A DNA stretch of 64,000 nucleotides from Nostoc sp. CENA543. Its GTDB lineage: Bacteria; Cyanobacteriota; Cyanobacteriia; Cyanobacteriales; Nostocaceae. The stretch is taken from NCBI RefSeq assembly GCF_002896875.1, contig NZ_CP023278.1, positions 248,001-312,000 of the forward strand, written 5' to 3'. This document shows positions 47,438 through 55,149 of this stretch, piece by piece. The position numbers and the translations under genes were made by a program. Under the pieces are notes generated by a model that was given only the letters and a program-made list of their open reading frames with translations, made no database searches and was not told the DNA's origin. Each line of letters opens with the position of its first letter. The first letter of the stretch is position 1.

Positions 47438-47991
47438 TGAAAAGTACTGTAGAAACAGCTGAAATAGCCCAGCCTTATGCACAGGCTTTAATGTCACTAG
47501 CAAAATCCAAAAATCTCACCGAAGAGTTTGGTAACGATGCTCGTACCTTAATTGACCTGGTGCAGAATTCTCAACAGCTAAAAAATTTCATAGATAACCC
47601 CTTTATTAAACCAGATACAAAAAAAGGGGTTATCTCGCAAATTTTGGGCGAGCAAGCTAACCCTTACTTACGCAACTTTTTGTTACTGTTAGTAGACAAA
47701 CGACGCATTTTCTTCTTGGAAGAAATTCTACAGCAGTATTTAGCACTGTTGCGGCAGTTGAATCAAACCGTGTTAGCGGAAGTCACCTCTGCTGTTCCCC
47801 TATCACCAGAACAGCAACAGGCAATTGAGCAGAAAATTATCGCACTTACTAAAGCTCGTCAAGTAGAACTGGTAACTAAAGTTGACAGCGATTTAATTGG
47901 TGGTGTGATCATCAAAGTCGGCTCACAAGTAATTGATTCCAGCTTACGGGGTCAACTCCGTCGCCTGTCTTTACGCTTAACGAATGGCTAG
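47437..47991 (+). CDS. atpH: ATP synthase F1 subunit delta
   Basis: The product is 184 residues. The N-terminal helical domain starts AQPYAQALMSLAKSKNLTEE. The C-terminal DSDLIGGVIIKVGSQVIDSSLRGQL pattern is the OSCP/delta signature. The subunit clamps the top of F1 to the b-b' stalk. Translation is coupled to atpF through a one-base overlap. It is also called atpD in cyanobacteria. Confidence 0.97.
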   Translation: MKSTVETAEIAQPYAQALMSLAKSKNLTEEFGNDARTLIDLVQNSQQLKNFIDNPFIKPDTKKGVISQILGEQANPYLRNFLLLLVDKRRIFFLEEILQQYLALLRQLNQTVLAEVTSAVPLSPEQQQAIEQKIIALTKARQVELVTKVDSDLIGGVIIKVGSQVIDSSLRGQLRRLSLRLTNG

Positions 47992-48120
47992 AAGAAGCAG
48001 GGGAGCTTCAGGAGCAGGGAGCAGGGGAGAGTTGAAAACCATGCCCCATGCCCAATTCCCAATGCCCACTCTACTGATTACTATCAAATTCTTCCGTCTT
48101 GCAAGAAAAAAAGATACACC

Positions 48121-49641
48121 ATGAGCATATCAATTAGACCCGACGAAATTAGTAGCATTATTCAACAGCAAATTGAGCAATACGACCAAGAAGTCAAAGT
48201 TGCTAACGTAGGTACTGTTCTGCAAGTTGGAGACGGTATTGCCCGGATTTATGGTCTAGAAAAGGCTATGGCGGGTGAATTGTTGGAATTTGAAGACGGT
48301 ACTGTTGGTATCGCCCAAAACTTGGAAGAAGATAACGTGGGCGCGGTATTGATGGGTGAAGGCCGGGAAATCCAAGAAGGTAGTTCTGTCACCGCTACTG
48401 GTAGAATCGCTCAAATCGGTGTAGGCGAATCCTTGATTGGTCGCGTTGTTGACGCTTTGGGTCGTCCTATCGATGGTAAAGGTGATATCAAATCCAGTGA
48501 AAGCCGTTTGATTGAATCTCCTGCACCTGGTATTATTGCGCGTCGTTCCGTACACGAACCGATGCAAACCGGTATTACCGCTATTGACTCCATGATTCCC
48601 ATCGGTCGTGGACAACGGGAATTGATCATTGGCGACCGTCAAACAGGTAAAACTGCGATCGCCATTGACACTATCATTAACCAAAAAGGCGAAGATGTAG
48701 TTTGTGTTTACGTCGCCGTTGGTCAAAAAGCTTCCACCGTTGCGAACGTAGTCCAAACCCTGCAAGAAAAAGGCGCGATGGACTACACCGTAGTAGTTGC
48801 TGCTAACGCCAGTGACCCTGCTACCCTGCAATTCCTCGCACCCTACACCGGCGCGACCATTGCTGAATACTTCATGTACAAAGGCAAAGCTACCCTGGTA
48901 GTTTACGACGACTTGTCCAAGCAAGCACAAGCTTATCGCCAAATGTCCTTGCTGCTGCGTCGTCCACCCGGACGGGAAGCTTACCCCGGAGACGTATTCT
49001 ACATTCACTCCCGCTTGTTGGAACGCGCTGCTAAACTCAGCGACGAATTGGGTAAAGGTAGCATGACCGCACTACCCATCATCGAAACCCAAGCTGGTGA
49101 CGTTTCTGCTTACATTCCTACCAACGTAATTTCGATTACCGACGGTCAGATTTTCTTATCTTCTGACTTGTTCAACGCTGGTGTTCGTCCGGCTGTAAAC
49201 CCTGGTATCTCCGTATCCCGTGTAGGTTCTGCGGCGCAAACCAAAGCGATGAAGAAAGTTGCTGGTAAGATTAAGCTCGAACTAGCACAGTTCGACGACC
49301 TGCAAGCTTTCGCACAATTCGCTTCCGACTTAGATAAAGCTACCCAAGACCAATTAGCTAGAGGTCAACGCTTACGGGAACTGCTCAAACAGCCCCAAAA
49401 CGAGCCTTTGTCCGTAGCTGAACAAGTGGCTATTCTCTACGCTGGTATCAACGGTTACTTGGATGATATCGCCGTTGACAAAGTTACCACCTTCACCAAG
49501 GGCTTCAGAGATTACTTGAAATCTGGTGCTAACCCTTACTACGCCGCAGTACAAGGCAGCAAAGTGCTAGGTGATGACGAAGAAAAATCCTTGAAAGCTG
49601 CTTTAGACGATTACAAAAAGACCTTCAAAGCAGCAGCGTAG
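48121..49641 (+). CDS. atpA: ATP synthase F1 subunit alpha
   Basis: The product is 506 residues. Walker A is [18 protein letters not shown] near residue 170. The arginine-finger region and signature [20 protein letters not shown] lie near 330, and [17 protein letters not shown] near 360. It forms the non-catalytic nucleotide sites in the alpha3-beta3 hexamer. The beta and epsilon genes are not in this operon, which is usual in cyanobacteria. The 130-base gap from atpH contains CCCAATGCCC-type repeats. Confidence 0.99.
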   Translation: MSISIRPDEISSIIQQQIEQYDQEVKVANVGTVLQVGDGIARIYGLEKAMAGELLEFEDGTVGIAQNLEEDNVGAVLMGEGREIQEGSSVTATGRIAQIGVGESLIGRVVDALGRPIDGKGDIKSSESRLIESPAPGIIARRSVHEPMQTGITAIDSMIPIGRGQRELIIGDRQTGKTAIAIDTIINQKGEDVVCVYVAVGQKASTVANVVQTLQEKGAMDYTVVVAANASDPATLQFLAPYTGATIAEYFMYKGKATLVVYDDLSKQAQAYRQMSLLLRRPPGREAYPGDVFYIHSRLLERAAKLSDELGKGSMTALPIIETQAGDVSAYIPTNVISITDGQIFLSSDLFNAGVRPAVNPGISVSRVGSAAQTKAMKKVAGKIKLELAQFDDLQAFAQFASDLDKATQDQLARGQRLRELLKQPQNEPLSVAEQVAILYAGINGYLDDIAVDKVTTFTKGFRDYLKSGANPYYAAVQGSKVLGDDEEKSLKAALDDYKKTFKAAA

Positions 49642-49741
49642 TTGGTCATTAGTCATTGGTCATTAGTCATTAGTTCATAAATTAATGGCTATTGACTATG
49701 AATTTTCGACTAGAGACTATTGACTGGGAACTTAAGAGAAT

Positions 49742-50689
49742 ATGCCTAACCTAAAATCAATACGCGATCGCATTCAGTCGGTCAAGAACACCAAAAAAAT
49801 TACAGAAGCGATGCGCCTAGTAGCGGCGGCGCGGGTGCGGAGAGCGCAAGAACAAGTGCTAGCAACTCGCCCCTTCGCTGACAGATTAGCGCAGGTGCTC
49901 TACGGTCTGCAAACACGTTTGCGCTTTGAAGAAGCCAACCTCCCACTCCTGAGAAAACGGGAAGTGAAATCAGTAGGGTTGTTGGTAATTTCAGGCGATC
50001 GCGGTTTGTGTGGCGGTTACAATAGTAACGTCATCCGTCGTGCTGAAAACCGTACAAAGGAACTGAAAGCAGAAGGTATTGACTACACCTTCGTCATCGT
50101 GGGACGGAAAGCTGCTCAATACTTCCAACGCCGCGACCAACCAATTGACGCTACTTACAGTGGTTTAGAACAAATCCCCACTGCTGAGGAAGCCACTAAG
50201 ATTGCTGACGAGTTGCTGTCTTTGTTCCTTTCTGAGAAAGTAGACCGCATCGAGTTAATTTATACTCGCTTCGTCTCCTTAGTAAGTTCTCGTCCCGTAG
50301 TGCAAACTTTGCTACCTCTTGACCCCCAAGGTTTAGAAGCAGCCGACGACGAAATCTTCCGCTTAACAACTCGTGGTGGTCAGTTTGAAGTGGAACGGCA
50401 AAAAGTGACTAGCGAAGCACGTCCTTTACCCCGCGACATGATTTTCGAGCAAGACCCAGTACAAATTCTGGATTCCTTGCTACCTCTATATTTGGGCAAC
50501 CAACTATTACGCGCATTGCAAGAATCTGCCGCTAGTGAACTAGCCGCGCGGATGACAGCGATGAGCAACGCCAGTGATAACGCTGGTGAATTGATTAAAA
50601 GCCTTTCCTTGTCTTACAACAAAGCCCGCCAAGCTGCAATTACTCAAGAGCTGCTTGAGGTTGTTGGTGGTGCAGAAGCACTCGGTTAG
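49742..50689 (+). CDS. atpC: ATP synthase F1 subunit gamma
   Basis: The product is 315 residues, longer than in non-photosynthetic bacteria because of the extra insertion near 195-235 ([22 protein letters not shown]) typical of cyanobacteria. The redox cysteine pair of chloroplast gamma is absent. N-terminal [20 protein letters not shown] and the C-terminal coiled coil ending [10 protein letters not shown] are the family hallmarks. It is the last gene of the operon (also named atpG). Its final 28 codons and terminator are duplicated twice downstream (51383 and 54921). Confidence 0.98.
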   Translation: MPNLKSIRDRIQSVKNTKKITEAMRLVAAARVRRAQEQVLATRPFADRLAQVLYGLQTRLRFEEANLPLLRKREVKSVGLLVISGDRGLCGGYNSNVIRRAENRTKELKAEGIDYTFVIVGRKAAQYFQRRDQPIDATYSGLEQIPTAEEATKIADELLSLFLSEKVDRIELIYTRFVSLVSSRPVVQTLLPLDPQGLEAADDEIFRLTTRGGQFEVERQKVTSEARPLPRDMIFEQDPVQILDSLLPLYLGNQLLRALQESAASELAARMTAMSNASDNAGELIKSLSLSYNKARQAAITQELLEVVGGAEALG

Positions 50690-50767
50690 GAATAAATCAA
50701 TTGCTAACTATAATTAATAGCTAATTGCTGGTGAGTTTAAAACTAGCGATTAGCTATTTTTAGTTTT
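50603..50767 (+). repeat. atpC-tail repeat R1 (the functional atpC 3' end plus terminator)
   Basis: The segment includes the last 28 codons of atpC, the stop codon and a terminator: AATAGCTAAT pairs with ATTAGCTATT, with inner GCTGGT/ACTAGC, followed by TTTTAG (50716-50762). Near-identical copies occur at 51383-51547 (offset exactly 780 bases) and 54921-55061. Confidence 0.95.
50716..50762 (+). terminator. Terminator of the atp operon
   Basis: A long stem (10 outer pairs plus 6 inner pairs) followed by TTTTTAG lies 27 bases after the atpC stop. The same hairpin is repeated in R2 (51496-51542) and R3 (55009-55055). Confidence 0.85.
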
Positions 50768-50820
50768 GGGCATATGCGACAAACAAATGTGATACGAATC
50801 TTTGTAGTGCTAGTATTTCC

Positions 50821-51123
50821 ATGAAGTTTGAAATTTCTACGCCCCTTGGCTTTACAGTGAGAACATCTGAAGAGTATTGGCAACGATTGATTATCAAGCA
50901 TCCTGATATAGAGGAATTAGAGGAGCTAATTCAATCAGCTCTTGCTGCACCGGATGAAGTTCGACGCAGTAGCCGAGATGCAGAAGTATTATTATTTTAT
51001 CGGGAACGGAAAGAAAAACGTTGGGTAGTTGCGGTGGCGCGACGCTTAAATGGAGATGGATTCCTGATTACAGCCTACCAAACAGATGCGATTAAGGAGG
51101 GCGAAACAGTGTGGCTCAAATAA
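50821..51123 (+). CDS. DUF4258-like protein, probable toxin-like half of a pair
   Basis: A 100-residue protein with a helical start (EEYWQRLIIKHPDIEELEELIQ) and a beta-rich second half (AEVLLFYRERKEKRWVVAVARRL, FLITAYQTD). This layout is that of DUF4258-type proteins, which resemble RelE/BrnT-fold RNases. It overlaps the start of a DUF2283 gene, a recurring partnership that behaves like a toxin-antitoxin operon; toxicity has not been shown for this protein. It sits between atpC-tail repeats R1 and R2. Confidence 0.75.
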   Translation: MKFEISTPLGFTVRTSEEYWQRLIIKHPDIEELEELIQSALAAPDEVRRSSRDAEVLLFYRERKEKRWVVAVARRLNGDGFLITAYQTDAIKEGETVWLK

Positions 51124-51347
51124 AGGTGTTTTACGAACCAGAAATGGAGCTATTAAGTGTCTTTTGGCAAGTACCGAGAAAAAACCAAATTGCCACTGAG
51201 CTTGGAGACGGGGTGATTTTGATTAAAGATGGGGTGAGTGGCGAGCCAATTGGTATAGAAGTTTTGTCATATCATCCAGGAGACGATCGCTTTGATGCTG
51301 TGAGTGTTGAGCTAGGGCAAATAAGTTCAATGCAACCAGTTGCCTAA
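51111..51347 (+). CDS. DUF2283 family protein, probable partner/antitoxin
   Basis: The product is 78 residues, starting at a GTG that overlaps the upstream gene by 13 bases, with AAGGAGG six to ten bases before it. The small beta-sandwich-like DUF2283 pattern is visible: [36 protein letters not shown]. The coupled translation supports a stoichiometric complex with the DUF4258-like protein. Confidence 0.8.
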   Translation: MAQIKVFYEPEMELLSVFWQVPRKNQIATELGDGVILIKDGVSGEPIGIEVLSYHPGDDRFDAVSVELGQISSMQPVA

Positions 51348-51382
51348 CAATTCTAATGTATCAGACGGACAGGTGTGTAAAT

Positions 51383-51547
51383 CTTTCCTTGTTTTACAAC
51401 AAAGCTCGTCAAGCTGCAATTACTCAAGAGCTGCTTGAGGTTGTTGGTGGTGCAGAAGCACTCGGTTAGGAATAAGTCAATTGCTAACTATAATTAATAG
51501 CTAATTGCTGGTGAGTTTAAAACTAGCAGTTAGCTATTTTTAGTTTT
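51383..51547 (+). pseudogene. atpC-tail repeat R2 (28-codon atpC fragment plus terminator)
   Basis: This is a copy of 50603-50767 with about 95% identity. It encodes [20 protein letters not shown] and the rest of the gamma C-terminus in frame up to the stop, but no start codon precedes it. The terminator hairpin is intact with compensating variation (GCGATTAGC becomes GCAGTTAGC). It ends exactly where the minus-strand orphan gene begins. Confidence 0.93.
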
Positions 51548-52154
51548 TGAGATTCAGAAGTTGTAGCAAATTTTGAAGTTTGAAATTATTCCAATTTAAA
51601 GTTACAGAAGTGCCAATAGTTAACTCTCCCTCTTTTACTTTAGTTGTCAAAGAAGAGCCATCTTCAAGATTATGAAAAAGGGAATCTAAAAGCTGCAACT
51701 GATTTCTAGGGAGAGTTTAGTATATTTTATCATCTTCAATTCTAACTTCCTTTGGTAAAGCTCCATTAGGAACTTTACCTCCCAAGAAAATTTTCCAGCC
51801 AGCAATGAGATAACGGTAAACTATCGACTCAGTATCAAACTGAGGAGGCTTTAATAAGCGAATTTCTCCTTCAATGTCGTCTTTGTTAAGAGTTATTTTC
51901 TCAGGAGTAAAATGTAATTTTACTTGAATCTGATTGTACTCTATTGTTGCAATAAGCCCTTCCTCTAAGTCTGGTTCTAAGCTTTTTAATTGCTCAACTC
52001 TAGATTGTGCTTTTTTGCAGAGAAGTAAAACAACTTTTTTTCTTAAAGTCAACTGTTTCGCTTCTAGGCTAAACACAATATATTCTTCTAGACTTTTTTG
52101 TATAAGTTGTCTAGGTTCCTGAAATGTTGTTGTAATTTTGTTAAATACGCCCAT
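51543..52154 (-). pseudogene. Orphan gene interrupted by an in-frame stop
   Basis: From the ATG at 52154 an open frame of 145 codons (ending EDDKIY) reaches a TAA at 51717-51719. The same frame then stays open for 58 more codons with good protein character (for example SSLTTKVKEGELTIG and LNWNNFKLQNLLQLL) until a TAA at 51540-51542 inside repeat R2. The natural product may have been about 204 residues or longer, with a premature stop and an end cut by the repeat junction. No family is recognised: a helical N-terminal half, then beta-like KLHFTPEKITLNKDD. The 145-residue form could still be made. Confidence 0.55.
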
Positions 52155-52453
52155 ATTTAGTCATTTAGGTAAGTTTATTAATAACTAGCAGTTAAAATCT
52201 CAAAATTGATAGAATCGATATAACTTAGATTGGTATTATTTCCATTTCAACAAAAAACTGGGATACCTTACACTACATAAAGAATATAAAAGTAATACCA
52301 CCTCTATTTTTATGTGGATTAGTCACTAGTAATGTTAAAGAATTAACTACTAACATCGACATAATCTTTATCTCTATAGAGTAAGCATTATGAGCTTATC
52401 CCAGTTTTTTTGTGATTTACTACAATCTTGTCTTGTAACTTAATTAGAGAGAA
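52155..52453. other. AT-rich intergenic region
   Basis: About 300 bases with no open frame, strong hairpin or repeat. It separates two minus-strand orphan genes. Confidence 0.5.
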
Positions 52454-52657
52454 CTAGCTATCACTTTTGTCTTTGTCATTACTATTTATTTCATCTCCTA
52501 GACTATCAGCTACCCAACTCGCACCAGCCCCAGCAGCCGTAAGTCCAATAACAGCAACTACCCCTATGGGTGCAAGCATAGCCGCAGCACCAACACCAGC
52601 AGCGACTGTTGCAGCTTTAACCACTTTTCCTGGTGTAATCTTGTCAATTCCAAACAT
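52454..52657 (-). CDS. Small Ala/Gly-rich hydrophobic protein
   Basis: The product is 67 residues. A short amphipathic start (MFGIDKITPGKVVKA) is followed by a 40-residue stretch made mostly of A, G, V and I (for example AAGVGAAAMLAPIGVVAVIG), able to form one or two membrane helices with small-residue packing. A charged tail DEINSNDKDKSDS follows. GAGG lies seven bases before the ATG. The composition recalls holin- or bacteriocin-like peptides and gas-vesicle-like fragments, but no family is recognised. An antisense frame of similar length exists but lacks such features. Confidence 0.6.
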   Translation of the reverse strand: MFGIDKITPGKVVKAATVAAGVGAAAMLAPIGVVAVIGLTAAGAGASWVADSLGDEINSNDKDKSDS

Positions 52658-52910
52658 AATGAGCCTCTAAAAACATTTAAGTTCCTATTTTTAAGTATTC
52701 CCGTAAAATTTGGTGGAATTATCATCCTGATAAAACTATTATCTAAAGTTGGTATTGAAGTGAGATTAAAAATACTGTTGCTAGATAGTAGTGCATACTT
52801 ATGATTTTGAGTAGCAACATTTAGATTACAAAACAATAAAAATAACAAACTTGGACATTTTCTGTTATTACCGATAGGATGATTGGTATCAGCCTATCAA
52901 GAGGTAGCAG

Positions 52911-53156
52911 ATGAACGTTTCTTTAACCCCCGAATTGGAAAAGTGGGTGCAATCGAAAGTTGAAAGCGGGATGTATACTTCTGCAAGTGAAGTTATCCGT
53001 GAAGGTTTACGACTCCTCAAAGAACAAGATGCTTTAAAAGAAATACGTTTAGCAGAATTGCGCCGTGAGATTCAGCAGGGAATTAATAGTGGCGAATCTA
53101 CACCCCTCAACATGGATGATGTTATAGGCAGAGCTAACACGTTTAAGCAACCATAG
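52911..53156 (+). CDS. ParD/CopG-type ribbon-helix-helix antitoxin
   Basis: An 81-residue protein. The ribbon strand MNVSLTPELEKWVQSKVES leads to the helix-turn-helix TSASEVIREGLRLLKEQD, the ParD family signature. The C-terminal half (LNMDDVIGRANTFKQP) would wrap the toxin. AGAGGTAG lies eight bases upstream of the ATG. A ParE-type toxin normally follows, but none does here; instead a second ParD-like frame begins in the same phase directly after the stop. Confidence 0.88.
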   Translation: MNVSLTPELEKWVQSKVESGMYTSASEVIREGLRLLKEQDALKEIRLAELRREIQQGINSGESTPLNMDDVIGRANTFKQP

Positions 53157-53432
53157 GTAAAAACTGTAAACATCCAACTAAAAGCGGAATATGAACAATT
53201 TATACAAACCAGGATTGCTACAGGTAGATATGAAAATGCTGAAGATGTGATTACCAAAGCATTGAAATTGCTGGAGGAATGGGAGAAAGGTTATCAAGAA
53301 TGGGAAAAAGAAACTGAGAAAAAACTAGCTGCTGGGCTTGCTGCTATCGAACGTGGAGAAATTGAGGATGCTGGAGTAGTGATGGCGCGACTAGAAGATA
53401 AATTACGCCAAGCCCGTGAAACTCAAAGATAA
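53157..53432 (+). pseudogene. Second ParD-like antitoxin without a proper start codon
   Basis: The frame VKTVNIQLKAEYEQFIQTRI continues with TGRYENAEDVITKALKLLEEW, a clear ribbon-helix-helix antitoxin. Its first codon (GTA) follows the TAG of the upstream gene directly, and no ATG, GTG or TTG precedes the ribbon strand. The first usable start is a GTG at 53247, which would remove the DNA-binding strand. It is either an N-terminally damaged copy or a C-terminal antitoxin fragment of 61 residues made from 53247. No toxin gene follows. Confidence 0.6.
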
Positions 53433-53638
53433 TGCAATACTTTTTATACTACTCATTCCTAATGTAGCTCTAGCCTTCCCCACAAGCGAATCAGTGATTG
53501 AAAACGCTGAGGCTAGCAAGACTAAACTAAAAGCGATCGCCTGCAAAACCAATTTTCCTATAACTGTGTTTGTCTAGGTAGGGAATCGGTAAAGCAAATA
53601 AAATAGAGAGGAAAACTCGAATACCCAGAGTTAATAGC

Positions 53639-53854
53639 ATGGTTTCCTCAGAACTAATCTCGACATTACGGGGTCTGAGTCGTGCAGACAAATTCCATGT
53701 CATGCAAATTTTAATCTCAGAACTAGCAAAACAAGAAACGGATCTAATTCAACCAAACCAGTCTTATCCAGTGTGGTCGCCCTATGATGCAGTAGAAGCA
53801 GCAGACACTATGCTACGAGTGCTACAAGACACTCAAAATCAAGACCATGCGTAA
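53639..53854 (+). CDS. Small helical protein preceding an aspartyl-protease gene
   Basis: The product is 71 residues. The helical segment SELISTLRGLSRADKFHVMQILISEL leads to a proline/tyrosine turn (QSYPVWSPYDAVEAADTMLRVLQ). Such small proteins are common in cyanobacteria in front of retropepsin-like genes; the role is unknown, with antitoxin-like or adaptor functions possible. It overlaps the next gene by eight bases, which indicates translational coupling. ATG at 53639 follows a weak AGAG site. Confidence 0.7.
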   Translation: MVSSELISTLRGLSRADKFHVMQILISELAKQETDLIQPNQSYPVWSPYDAVEAADTMLRVLQDTQNQDHA

Positions 53855-54272
53855 TGCTGAACGATATCCATTTGTTTCTAGTGATGCTACATCAGGGGAA
53901 GCCAGCTTTCGTCCACATTTGCCTCTGAGCCTGATTTATCAACAAAAAACCGTAGAAACATTAGGTTTATTGGACACTGGTGCAAGTGTCAATGTACTTC
54001 CTTATCCAGTGGGAATTGAGCTTGGTTATGAATGGGAACGCCAGACAACAGCACTGAGTTTGACAGGAAATCTTGCTCAGTATGAAGCGCGAGTTGTGCT
54101 TGTGCAAGCTATTGTTGGACGGTTTGAGGCTGTAAAATTAGTATTTGCATGGACGCAAGCTACAAATTTGCCGCTCATTTTGGGTCAAGTCAACTTCTTT
54201 ATGGAATTTGATGTGTGTTTCTACCGTTCTCAGTTACAGTTTGATATCAAACCAAAGTCCTATCAGTCTTAA
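53847..54272 (+). CDS. Retropepsin-like aspartyl protease domain protein
   Basis: A 141-residue single-domain protein. The catalytic motif is LGLLDTGASVNVLPYPVG near residue 41. A second hallmark is NLPLILGQVNFFMEFDV near 110, matching the hydrophobic-hydrophobic-G of retroviral-type pepsins that act as dimers. One catalytic aspartate per chain is present. Bacterial members are poorly understood and may process partner proteins. The gene overlaps the 71-residue protein gene, and the pair lies inside the atpC-tail island. Confidence 0.78.
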   Translation: MRNAERYPFVSSDATSGEASFRPHLPLSLIYQQKTVETLGLLDTGASVNVLPYPVGIELGYEWERQTTALSLTGNLAQYEARVVLVQAIVGRFEAVKLVFAWTQATNLPLILGQVNFFMEFDVCFYRSQLQFDIKPKSYQS

Positions 54273-54396
54273 ATTGGGATCAGAGTATTTTGCGATCGCT
54301 CTACTCGAAAACAGTTTTAATCCTTATTCCTTTTGTCAGGACAATGTGTGGATGCTAACTTAGGTGTTGAGAGTAAAATCTATATACACTGAAGTT

Positions 54397-54671
54397 ATGA
54401 GTCACTCACCGGAGTCTAGAACCGAACGGATAGACATTCGTAAAAGTTCTACTGTCAAAAAACTATCGCAGCAAGCTGCGGCTGCAAGTCATAAAAATGT
54501 GAGTTCTTGTTAGAACACGGTTTAATTGCGGCTCAAAATGCTTTAACAAATCGTAAAGTCTTTGCCCTAGATGATGAACAATGGCAAGCTTTTCAAAATG
54601 CCCTTGACGCTCCCACAGCAGAAAAACCCCGCTTGCGTCGTCTATTAAATGAGCCTAGCGTATTTGAGTAA
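54397..54671 (+). pseudogene. Frameshifted DUF1778 (TacA-type) antitoxin
   Basis: The start MSHSPESRTERIDIRKSSTV is the DUF1778 ribbon-helix-helix N-terminus. After KNVS (near 54504) the frame ends at TAG. A shift of one base restores FLLEHGLIAAQNALTNRKVF and then LDDEQWQAFQNALDAP up to a stop at 54669. The gene is thus disrupted by a single-base deletion (or two-base insertion) in an otherwise intact antitoxin. It is the natural partner of the GNAT fragment seven bases downstream. Confidence 0.8.
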
Positions 54672-54677
54672 TTTCCC

Positions 54678-54887
54678 TTGAATAATCTGTATATTGAGAA
54701 ATTATTAAAAGAATGTATCAAACGTGTCAACGCAGCCGCAGACATTTTAGGGATTCGTACTTTGCTAGTTCATGCTAAAGACGAGCAAGCACGAGCATGG
54801 TATGAAAATTTTGATTTTGAACCTAGTCCGACTGATCCTTTACATCTATTTTTAATGTTGAAGGATATTCGGAAAATGTTAGAGTAA
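54678..54887 (+). pseudogene. C-terminal fragment of a GNAT (TacT-type) toxin
   Basis: The 69 codons after a TTG encode only the last third of a GNAT acetyltransferase: INAAADILGIRTLLVHAKD-like core (here NAAADILGIRTLLVHAKDE), then ARAWYENFDFEPSPTDPLH and a helical end. The acetyl-CoA-binding half is missing. TacT toxins acetylate aminoacyl-tRNA and are neutralised by DUF1778 antitoxins. Loss of both antitoxin frame and toxin front means the pair is dead. Confidence 0.75.
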
Positions 54888-54920
54888 TCTTCCTGATGTC
54901 AGTTTGGATTGATGGCGATC

Positions 54921-55061
54921 GCCAAGCTGCAATTACTCAAGAGCTACTTGAGGTTGTTGGTAGTGCAGAAGCACTCGGTAAGGAATAAGTCAATTGCTAA
55001 CTATAATTAATAGCTAATTGCTAGTGAGTTTAAAACTAGCAGTTAGCTATTTTTGCTTTTG
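54921..55061 (+). pseudogene. atpC-tail repeat R3
   Basis: This is a third copy of the atpC 3' end. [20 protein letters not shown] is in frame and runs two codons longer (KE) because TTAG became TAAG. The terminator hairpin is conserved (55009-55055). It is shorter at the left than R2 and more diverged from R1, so it is likely the oldest copy. It marks the right edge of the island before the permease gene. Confidence 0.9.
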
Positions 55062-55149
55062 GCGATTGGATTTTAGTTTTGGGTTGCTCAACGGTCGCAA
55101 AAATGATTGATGGCGACTACCATAAGCTATAGAGCAGGAGTAGTGTTTG

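Noticed and set aside
48256-49008. 250-codon antisense frame inside atpA
   Set aside because: It is the complement of a highly conserved gene; length is due to codon bias and the translation has no domain pattern.
52467-52670. Antisense 67-codon frame over the Ala/Gly-rich protein gene
   Set aside because: Also A/P/T-rich but lacks a ribosome-binding site; the minus-strand frame has a good one and a sensible charge layout.
54145-54363. 72-codon frame overlapping the retropepsin-like gene
   Set aside because: Out-of-frame shadow extending into non-coding sequence.
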